Source: DASQTB01 sp035642095 (GTDB lineage Bacteria; Actinomycetota; UBA4738; CALAEC01). From it: DNA of 11,134 nucleotides. The stretch is taken from the NCBI GenBank assembly GCA_035642095.1, contig DASQTB010000131.1, forward strand, positions 1-11,134, read 5' to 3'. The notes below the pieces were generated by a model. That model was not told where the DNA came from and made no database searches. It saw only the letters and a list, made by a program, of their open reading frames with translations. Below are positions 6,390-11,134 of this stretch, one piece after another; position 1 is the stretch's first letter; each line of letters starts with the position of its first letter. The position numbers were made by a program, and so were the translations under genes.

Positions 6390-6878
6390 TCACTCGTCGA
6401 ACAGGGGTTCGTCGGATGCCTGGGGCGGGATCCAGCTCCGTCCCGGACCGGCCATCCAGTCGTCGATCCCCTGGTTGGCCAGGCGGTCGGCGTCCGCATT
6501 CAGCTCGCGGGGGACGTGCTCCAGCCCGACCTCGTCGAACCGTTTCATCAGCGCACGGGCCTCTTCGTGGAGCCGCTGGAGGGTGGCGTTCTTGACCCGG
6601 AACCGGCCTGCCAGCTGCTCGATCAGGAGCCTGCTGTCGGAGCGGAGCACGACGGCGGCGGCGCCCCGACCGGCCGCCGCGTGGAGCCCGGCGATGGCCG
6701 CGCGGTACTCGGCGACGTTGTTCGTGGCCGGACCGATGCCCTCGGCGATCTCATCGAGCACCCGCCCATCCTCGTCGGTGATCACGGCCCCGATGCCGGC
6801 CGGTCCGGGATTCCCCCTCGCCGCCCCGTCGGTGTGGACGATCAGTCGAGGACCAGGATCCGCCGGCAGTTCTCGCAC
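6390..6878 (-). CDS. rnhA: Ribonuclease HI family protein
   Basis: This 162-residue RNase HI degrades the RNA strand of RNA-DNA hybrids. The catalytic acids are in place: Asp17 in HTDGAARGNPG, Glu57 in TNNVAEYRA, Asp81 in LRSDSRL and Asp131 in LNADADRLAN. It resembles the N-terminal RNase H domain of the mycobacterial Rv2228c type, but the C-terminal CobC-like phosphatase domain of that protein is absent and the frame stops soon after the RNase H fold. The only reasonable start upstream of Asp17 is GTG at 6878, which overlaps the end of the zinc-ribbon gene by 37 bp with no good Shine-Dalgarno sequence. Expression is therefore probably by translational coupling. It is third in an operon with the Nif3-like and zinc-ribbon genes, and rnpB follows 22 nt after its stop. 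Confidence 0.9.
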   Translation of the reverse strand: MRELPADPGPRLIVHTDGAARGNPGPAGIGAVITDEDGRVLDEIAEGIGPATNNVAEYRAAIAGLHAAAGRGAAAVVLRSDSRLLIEQLAGRFRVKNATLQRLHEEARALMKRFDEVGLEHVPRELNADADRLANQGIDDWMAGPGRSWIPPQASDEPLFDE

Positions 6879-7552
6879 CTCGCCACATCGTCGGACCGCT
6901 TCAGCCGGTCGAGGGCCAGGGGCGACAGGGCTTCGTGACAGCCTTGACAGACCCCGTCCTTCAAGGCAGCCACACCGACCCCGCGCTTCTGGGCCCGCAG
7001 GCTCTCGTACAGGTCGAGAAGGTCTTCGTCGAACTCCTCCGCCAGCCGGTCCCGTTCCGCACGCCGCTCCTCCAGAGACCGCCGAACCTCGTCCAGCTCC
7101 CGCTCAGAGGATTCCTCGACCTGAGCGAGCCGATCCCGGGACTCCTTCAGCTCGCCTTCCAGCGACGGCAGCTTCGACTCCATGGCTTCCCGCCGCTCCA
7201 TCTGGTCGAGCTCCTCGTCCTCGAGCCGCGACTTGCGGGCCCGGAGGTTGGTGATCTCCGCCTCGATCGATTGGAGCTCGCGCGGGTTGGCGACGGACCC
7301 GTCGTACAGCCGGCCTTCCTCGGCTCGGATCCGTAGATCGAAGGAGGAGATCTCCCCTTCCAGCCGGCTCTCCTCTCGGCCGACCGAGTCAAGCGCCAGA
7401 CGCAGCTCGCCGACCCGCTCCTCGGCAGCATCCAGCTGGCGCCGGGCGGCATCGACGTCTGCACCCGACTCGAGCTCCTCCCGACGATGCTCGAGACGAT
7501 CGAGCGACAGGTCCAGCTCCTGGAGATCCAGCAACCGATCGGAGCCCTTCAC
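6842..7552 (-). CDS. Coiled-coil protein with C-terminal C4 zinc ribbon (zf-RING_7 / CdsZ-like)
   Basis: This 236-residue protein has a long charged coiled coil over about residues 5-190, rich in Glu, Arg and Leu and with a VANPRELQSIE segment typical of the family. Near the C-terminus is a zinc ribbon made of CQGC and CENC pairs about 20 residues apart. The family includes mycobacterial Rv2229c, H. pylori FlgZ (HP0958) and chlamydial CdsZ. The molecular role in actinobacteria is not settled; RNA or protein tethering has been proposed. I chose the GTG at 7552 because it forms a GTGA 4-bp overlap with the Nif3-like stop, which signals translational coupling. The GTG at 7555 is an alternative. 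The frame open to 7651 would add an Arg/Asp-rich segment that is a shadow of the Nif3-like gene. Confidence 0.88.
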   Translation of the reverse strand: MKGSDRLLDLQELDLSLDRLEHRREELESGADVDAARRQLDAAEERVGELRLALDSVGREESRLEGEISSFDLRIRAEEGRLYDGSVANPRELQSIEAEITNLRARKSRLEDEELDQMERREAMESKLPSLEGELKESRDRLAQVEESSERELDEVRRSLEERRAERDRLAEEFDEDLLDLYESLRAQKRGVGVAALKDGVCQGCHEALSPLALDRLKRSDDVARCENCRRILVLD

Positions 7553-8649
7553 CACGGGGCGAAGGGATCGGTCACGGTCTCGCTCGCGGTCACGGTGGCG
7601 TCCGGGACGGATCGAGCCAGCACCCGGGAAAGGGTCGACACGAACGGCCACTCGGTCCCGTGGTGACCGGGATCGATCACCGTGAGGCCGGCGGCGACCG
7701 CGTCGAGAGCCTGGTGGTGCTTGACGTCACCGGTGACGATGGCTTCCGCTCCCGCCGATACTGCGTCGGGGATCAGGAACGCCCCGGCGCCGCCGCAGAG
7801 GGCCACGGTTCGAACCGGCCGGTCGAGTTCGCCGGCGGTGCGGACCGCCGAGCCGAGGAGGTCGCGACACCGCGCCGCCAGCTCTCTCCCCGTCGGCTCG
7901 TCCCCAGCCCTGGCCAACCGGCCGGGGCCCAGCCCCTCGCCGGAGGCCAGCGGATACACGTCGTAGGCCACCTCCTCATAGGGATGAGCCTCGGTGAGGG
8001 CCGTGACCGCGGGGGCCAGTCGCTCCCGGGGAAGCACCATCTCCAGACGGTCCTCCTCGACCTCGTTCAGCGATCCCCGCCGGCCCACGGCGGGATCGGC
8101 CCGTTCGGAAGGAAGGAAGGTTCCGGTTCCCCGGACCCGGAACGAACAGTGCGTGTACTCGCCGATCACCCCGGCGCCGGCCAGCGCCAAGGCGTCGAGC
8201 ACCTTTCCCGTCACCTCGGACGGCACGAAGCTCACCAGCTTGACCCGGTCCGTGGTGCTGGTCGGCCGAAGCACGGCGACCACGTCCACACCCAGGACCT
8301 CGGCCAGCGCCTCGGTGACACCCGGTCGGGCAGCGTCGGCGTTCGTGTGGCAGGCGGCCACCGCCATCCGCGCGGCCAGCGCTTCCCCAACGATGCGGCC
8401 CACCGGATCGCCGAGATCGACGGAGGCCAGCGGGCGGAAGACCAGCGGGTGATGCGCCACCAGGAGGCCGCACCCTCGGTCGGCGGCCTCGCGGACCACC
8501 TCCAAGGTCGGATCGAGGGCCACCAGTACCCGTCCGGCCGGCCACGACCGGTCGCCCGCCTGCAGCCCGACGCTGTCCCACGCTTCGGCCAGGGCCGGCG
8601 GGAACAGGCCGTCGAGGACCCCCATCCAGTCAGCGACCGTCGGGTTCAT
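7549..8649 (-). CDS. Nif3-like dinuclear metal-binding protein (YbgI/YqfO type)
   Basis: This 366-residue protein is a long-form Nif3/YqfO, often annotated as GTP cyclohydrolase 1 type 2, though that activity is poorly supported in general. The N-terminal metal half has LLVAHHPLVF (His66, His67) and CHTNAD (His101, Asp105). The C-terminal half completes the site with GDVKHHQ and GHHGTEWP (about 328-335, Glu333). Between them, residues about 135-235 form the PII-like insertion found in YqfO homologues, ending in AHPYEEVAYDVYPL. The length fits the insertion-bearing class. It is the first gene of a three-gene operon that ends in RNase HI. The order matches mycobacterial Rv2230c-Rv2229c-Rv2228c. 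ATG 8649 is preceded by a TATCCT box. Biochemical function is unknown. Confidence 0.92.
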   Translation of the reverse strand: MNPTVADWMGVLDGLFPPALAEAWDSVGLQAGDRSWPAGRVLVALDPTLEVVREAADRGCGLLVAHHPLVFRPLASVDLGDPVGRIVGEALAARMAVAACHTNADAARPGVTEALAEVLGVDVVAVLRPTSTTDRVKLVSFVPSEVTGKVLDALALAGAGVIGEYTHCSFRVRGTGTFLPSERADPAVGRRGSLNEVEEDRLEMVLPRERLAPAVTALTEAHPYEEVAYDVYPLASGEGLGPGRLARAGDEPTGRELAARCRDLLGSAVRTAGELDRPVRTVALCGGAGAFLIPDAVSAGAEAIVTGDVKHHQALDAVAAGLTVIDPGHHGTEWPFVSTLSRVLARSVPDATVTASETVTDPFAPW

Positions 8650-8659
8650 TCGTCCGCGT

Positions 8660-8665
8660 AGGATA
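8660..8665 (-). promoter_or_regulatory. -10 box (TATCCT) of the Nif3-like operon
   Basis: On the minus strand TATCCT is followed by 10 nt and the ATG at 8649, giving a leaderless or nearly leaderless mRNA. It lies in a 79-bp divergent gap shared with the promoter at 8715-8720. No clear -35 is visible. Confidence 0.5.
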
Positions 8666-8714
8666 GCCGCCCGTCACGGCGGGGCCGGCCGTGGCCCATC
8701 CGGCGCCGACCCGG

Positions 8715-8720
8715 TAGGCT
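8715..8720 (+). promoter_or_regulatory. -10 box (TAGGCT) of the membrane protein-LCP operon, leaderless
   Basis: TAGGCT is followed by 8 nt and the ATG at 8729. The spacing matches the lipA, hydrolase-cyclase and thioredoxin genes. No Shine-Dalgarno sequence is present. Confidence 0.45.
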
Positions 8721-8728
8721 CCGTCGCC

Positions 8729-9370
8729 ATGCCCGACCCTCGGCGGACCTGGACGTGGCTGCTGGCCGGCCTGGCGGCGGTCGCCCTGATCGCTGGAGGG
8801 GTCGCCTTCTGGCTCGCCCCGGACCCCGCTCCCATGGAGGAACCGATCACCGGATCCTCTCCCGTACCGAGCCCCACTCCGACGTCTCCCCTGGTCGTCG
8901 AGGTCGGCCGGGTCGAGGAGATCGCCGTGGGGGGTCGCCTCGACCGCGGAGACATCAGGACCGCCGTCGGCTCGGTCCGCGACACGCTGACCTCCCTGTA
9001 CACCACGGCTTTCGTGGAGCCCACCGGGTGGGCGGGGGGCCGCTTCCCTCAGCTGGGCCGATCCTTCGCCGGCGATGCCCGCGTGGAATCGAGGCGCGAC
9101 GTCAAGGACCTGACGCTGGGCCCGACGGCCCGGGAGCTGGAGGCGGTCCGACCCCGGCGAGCCCGGGTGAACATGCGGATCCTGGTCGGAGCGGAGGGTC
9201 GACCGATCTCCACCATCGTGTTGATGGAATTCCGGGCGACCGGCCTCGGTCCGACGATCGGTGAGATCCCCATCCAGCATCAGGGCCGCTATGTCCTCCG
9301 ACCGGTCGAGGGCCGATGGCTGGTGGTCGCCTACGACGTCCGAGGCCACCTGGGGACGGGAGGCCGATGA
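8729..9370 (+). CDS. Unrecognised N-terminally anchored or secreted protein, paired with LCP protein
   Basis: I do not recognise the family of this 213-residue protein. After six charged residues there is one hydrophobic helix (about 8-29), then a Pro/Ser/Thr-rich linker (31-55) and a globular region (56-213) that would face outside the membrane. The globular region has no cysteine. It contains a mixed alpha/beta pattern with LYTTAFVEP, VNMRILVG, TIVLMEFRATG and a final GRYVLRPVEGRWLVVAYDV, a strand pattern like small secreted domains of the NTF2-like or Mce-associated sort, but I cannot confirm that. It overlaps the LCP gene by ATGA, so the two are translationally coupled and probably act together at the cell envelope. 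The start is set by a TAGGCT box 8 nt upstream. Confidence 0.75.
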   Translation: MPDPRRTWTWLLAGLAAVALIAGGVAFWLAPDPAPMEEPITGSSPVPSPTPTSPLVVEVGRVEEIAVGGRLDRGDIRTAVGSVRDTLTSLYTTAFVEPTGWAGGRFPQLGRSFAGDARVESRRDVKDLTLGPTARELEAVRPRRARVNMRILVGAEGRPISTIVLMEFRATGLGPTIGEIPIQHQGRYVLRPVEGRWLVVAYDVRGHLGTGGR

Positions 9371-10272
9371 GGTTCTGGGGGGCGGCCGGGGCGACGGCCC
9401 TGCTCGGCTGGTTGGTGACCGGAACCGTGGAGGCCGCACCGCCTCCCACGGGAGGTCAGGCCGGCGGGCAGCTGGGACGGGTCCTGGAGGCGGCGTTCTC
9501 GCCTGCCCTCCGTTCCTCGGAACCCTTCTTCGTGCTGGCCATCGGGAGCGACGCCCGTCCCGGCCAGGCGGTCGAGCGCACCCGGGCCGACTCGCTCCAC
9601 GTGATCGGGGTGAACGCTCGGCAGGGCGCGGCCTCCATCGTGGGCATCCCTCGCGACTCGTACGTGCCGATCCCCGGCGCCGGCACCCAGAAGATCAACG
9701 CGGCGCTGTTTCACGGAGGCCCCGAGCTGACCGTGCGAACGGTCGAGCACCTCACCGGGATCCGAATCGACGCCTACGTCCTGGCCGGGTTCAAGGGCTT
9801 CAGCAAGATGGTCACGTCCGTGGGTGGCGTGCGGGTCACGGTGCCGTACCCGATGAACGATCCCTTCTCCAAGGCGAGGTTTCGTCCGGGGCCGACCCGG
9901 ATGGACGGTCCGGAGGCTCTGGCCTTCTCTCGGAACCGGCACGACGTCCCCGGAGGCGACTTCGGCCGATCCCTGAACCAGGGCCGGATGATCGTGGCGG
10001 CTCTGCGAGAGTTGCGCGACGACATGAGGCGCGATCCGGTCACGCTGTTCCGGTGGCTCGCCGCGGCCGGGAAGTACCTCCGCACCGATCTGTCGCTCGA
10101 TGAGATGCTCGACCTCCTGCTCGCCTCCCTGTCGATCGAGCCGGCGCAGGTTCCGAATCGGGTCGTCTCCGGCGGGGGCGGCTTCGTCGGGGGCCAGAGC
10201 GTCGTGCGGCTGGGATCGTCCGCCCGAGCGACGTTCCGGGATCTCCGCCGCGACGCGATCCTCGGCGGCTGA
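9367..10272 (+). CDS. LytR-CpsA-Psr (LCP) family cell-wall glycopolymer ligase
   Basis: This 301-residue LCP protein is expected to attach lipid-linked glycopolymers to peptidoglycan outside the membrane. A short N-terminal hydrophobic segment (5-20) ends in an Ala-rich site (VEAA) and acts as a signal or anchor. The LCP core has IGSDAR (Asp62), RADSLHVIGVN (Arg73, Asp75), GIPRDSYVPIPG (Arg96, Asp97), QKINAA, GGVRVTVPYPM and RNRHDVPGGDFGRSLNQ (Asp198, Arg201, Gln205). These are the phosphate and metal-binding residues of the family. It lacks the LytR_C domain found in many actinobacterial LCP proteins. The ATG at 9367 is chosen because of the ATGA overlap with the upstream gene. An in-frame ATG at 9316 would add 17 Arg/Pro-rich residues and is less likely. 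Confidence 0.92.
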   Translation: MRFWGAAGATALLGWLVTGTVEAAPPPTGGQAGGQLGRVLEAAFSPALRSSEPFFVLAIGSDARPGQAVERTRADSLHVIGVNARQGAASIVGIPRDSYVPIPGAGTQKINAALFHGGPELTVRTVEHLTGIRIDAYVLAGFKGFSKMVTSVGGVRVTVPYPMNDPFSKARFRPGPTRMDGPEALAFSRNRHDVPGGDFGRSLNQGRMIVAALRELRDDMRRDPVTLFRWLAAAGKYLRTDLSLDEMLDLLLASLSIEPAQVPNRVVSGGGGFVGGQSVVRLGSSARATFRDLRRDAILGG

Positions 10273-10275
10273 CGC

Positions 10276-10290
10276 CCGGGACCGTCCCGG
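10276..10290 (+). terminator. GC hairpin just after the LCP stop
   Basis: CCGGGA (10276-10281), loop CCG, TCCCGG (10285-10290) gives a perfect 6-bp stem starting 4 nt after the stop codon. There is no T-tract directly after it. A second hairpin follows at 10293-10311. Together they may end the LCP transcript, as U-tract-less tandem hairpins are common in actinobacteria. Confidence 0.4.
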
Positions 10291-10292
10291 AT

Positions 10293-10311
10293 GAAAGATC
10301 CTTCATCTTTC
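10293..10311 (+). terminator. Second, A/T-rich hairpin after the LCP gene
   Basis: GAAAGAT (10293-10299), loop CCTTC, ATCTTTC (10305-10311) is a perfect 7-bp inverted repeat, unusually AT-rich for this window. It could be part of a bidirectional terminator or an operator for the next gene. Its role cannot be fixed from sequence. Confidence 0.35.
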
Positions 10312-10357
10312 GCTCAATAGTGCCCGAATGCTCGAACCGGACACTCGTTCGCGACGC

Positions 10358-10399
10358 ATCACCCGGAGCGAAGGACGAATCACCTGAAACGAAGGAGGA
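10358..10399 (+). repeat. 21-bp imperfect tandem repeat, two copies, including the ribosome binding site
   Basis: Copy one (10358-10378) and copy two (10379-10399) match at 17 of 21 positions. Both begin ATCACC and carry CGAAGGA. The second copy ends in the working Shine-Dalgarno sequence of the gene at 10405. Confidence 0.6.
10393..10398 (+). promoter_or_regulatory. Ribosome binding site of the repeat-protein gene
   Basis: AGGAGG ends 6 nt before the ATG at 10405. It is a full-consensus Shine-Dalgarno sequence, which fixes this start. The 132-nt gap before the gene holds two hairpins and the 21-bp tandem repeat; I could not identify a -10 box in it. Confidence 0.75.
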
Positions 10400-10404
10400 G
10401 CCAG

Positions 10405-11134
10405 ATGGAACTCACAGGTCGTATCCGTGCGATCTTCGCGGGGCTGGCCATGGCCCTGGCGATTGGACTCGCCTCGCCGGCCTCGGCGCAAAGTTACACG
10501 TTCACCAAGGTGGCGGACAGCACGGAGGACAACTTCGACCCGTTCAGCTTCGGGTGCGCCACGATCAACGCCGGGGGAGACATCGCGTTCAAGGCGGGTC
10601 GAGTCGCTCCGGATGGCTTCAACACGATCCCGGGGATCTACCGCGCCAACGCGGACGGGAGCCTGACGACCATCGCCGAGGACCCGAAGCGCTTCGTCAC
10701 CATCGGGTTCAATCCCTCGATGAACGACGCCGGTCAGGTGTCGTTCGCCGCCAGGATTGATGGGGGCAACAAGCCCGATACCGAGTCCGTCCTGGTGGGG
10801 GGCGGCAAGAAGAAGCTGATCACCATCGCCAGCACCGAGGACCAGTTCAACTTCTTCGGTTTCGACACGTCCATCAGCAATAGCGGAGAGGTCGCCTTCA
10901 AGGCCGAGCTCGACGAGGAGCTCGGCTTCGACGAAGGCCTGTTCTCGGGATTCGGCCGCGAGGTGACGACCCACTACCTCACCTCCACCAGCGACTTCGA
11001 TGGGAGCGACTCCCGCCCTTCGATCAACAACCTGGGTGACATCGGCTTCGACGAGTCGATCGATTTCGACTCCGGCATCTTCGCCGGGCGGGAAGGTGTG
11101 TTCACCACGATCGCCGCGCCCGATCCGGACGTCT
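10405..11134 (+). CDS. Secreted NxxGxxAF tandem-repeat protein, 3' end cut by window
   Basis: The first 243 codons are in the window and the frame is open at the edge. Residues 1-28 are a clear Sec signal peptide (basic start, hydrophobic core, SPASA before Gln29). The mature part is built of repeats about 50 residues long. Each has a core: INAGGDIAF (54-62), MNDAGQVSF (106-114), ISNSGEVAF (157-165) and INNLGDIGF (207-215). Each core is followed 15-20 residues later by a strand pair such as GIYRANADGSLTTIA or GIFAGREGVFTTIAA. This is the NxxGxxAF repeat of the choice-of-anchor group of exported proteins, probably forming a beta-propeller. Such proteins usually end in a C-terminal cell-surface sorting signal, which would lie outside the window. 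Biological role is unknown. Asp and Phe are frequent, giving an acidic protein. Confidence 0.85.
   Translation, partial: MELTGRIRAIFAGLAMALAIGLASPASAQSYTFTKVADSTEDNFDPFSFGCATINAGGDIAFKAGRVAPDGFNTIPGIYRANADGSLTTIAEDPKRFVTIGFNPSMNDAGQVSFAARIDGGNKPDTESVLVGGGKKKLITIASTEDQFNFFGFDTSISNSGEVAFKAELDEELGFDEGLFSGFGREVTTHYLTSTSDFDGSDSRPSINNLGDIGFDESIDFDSGIFAGREGVFTTIAAPDPDV

Noticed and set aside
5964..6595. Short open frames on both strands across 5964-6595
   Set aside because: The region up to 6368 is RNase P RNA with its conserved blocks, and the rest is the RNase HI gene. Open frames there are chance.
7569..7596. Direct repeat CGGTCACGGT, two copies 18 bp apart
   Set aside because: It encodes Thr-Val-rich codons at the Nif3-like C-terminus and looks like codon-use coincidence.
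7553..7651. N-terminal extension of the zinc-ribbon protein
   Set aside because: The Arg/Asp-rich segment is a shadow of the Nif3-like 3' end. The GTGA overlap start fits the family length better.
7660..8661. 333-codon open frame on the plus strand
   Set aside because: It is antisense to the Nif3-like gene, whose metal motifs are intact.
10303..10974. 223-codon open frame on the minus strand
   Set aside because: It is antisense to the signal-peptide repeat protein, which has a strong ribosome binding site. The minus-strand frame has no motif.
1..11134. CRISPR array, insertion sequence, tRNA, phage or defence system
   Set aside because: No regular spaced repeats, transposase motifs, terminal inverted repeats with target duplications, tRNA cloverleaf or known defence domains were seen. 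The content is ordinary chromosomal genes.

Overview
The window is high-GC DNA, almost fully coding, with short intergenic gaps. It reads as a chromosomal segment from an Actinomycetota-type bacterium. The evidence is the gene order Nif3-like / C4 zinc-ribbon coiled-coil protein / RNase HI (the order I recall around M. tuberculosis Rv2230c-Rv2229c-Rv2228c), a class A RNase P RNA, a LytR-CpsA-Psr (LCP) protein, a hydrolase-cyclase fusion of the Rv1900c type, frequent GTG starts, and TANNNT boxes about 8 nt before ATG codons (leaderless mRNAs). A deep-branching or uncultivated lineage is plausible, but I cannot name a species.

Layout. (1) 25-879 (-): an acyl-carrier-protein domain fused to a PlsC-type acyltransferase. 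It is divergent from (2) 983-2989 (+): the two E1 subunits of a branched-chain 2-oxoacid dehydrogenase, bkdA and bkdB, followed by lipA (3018-4037). LipA makes the lipoyl cofactor that the missing E2 partner would need. No E2, E3 or LipB gene is in the window. (3) 4081-5409 (+): an alpha/beta-hydrolase joined to a class III nucleotide cyclase. Its tail overlaps by 9 bp a convergent membrane-anchored TlpA/ResA-type thioredoxin (5401-5940, -). (4) 5966-6368 (-): rnpB, the RNase P RNA. (5) 6390-8649 (-): the Nif3-like, zinc-ribbon and RNase HI operon, transcribed toward rnpB with overlapping genes. (6) 8729-10272 (+): an unrecognised membrane-anchored or secreted protein overlapping an LCP cell-wall ligase gene by ATGA. 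(7) 10405 to the window end (+): a secreted protein built from about 50-residue repeats of the NxxGxxAF type, cut by the window edge.

How the parts fit together. The bkd genes supply branched acyl-CoA from branched-chain amino acids, a usual source of iso/anteiso fatty-acid primers, and the divergent ACP-acyltransferase may use acyl chains in lipid synthesis. That link is inference. rnpB and RNase HI are both RNA-processing genes, and the rnpB promoter lies just beyond the RNase HI stop.

The most notable features are the ACP-PlsC fusion, a window-wide leaderless promoter pattern (six ATG genes), a hydrolase-cyclase with substitutions at key positions in both domains, overlapping divergent TAGACT promoters, and a 21-bp tandem duplication that includes the Shine-Dalgarno sequence of the last gene. 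I see no mobile element, CRISPR array, tRNA or phage signature, and nothing that is clearly a wholly new system.
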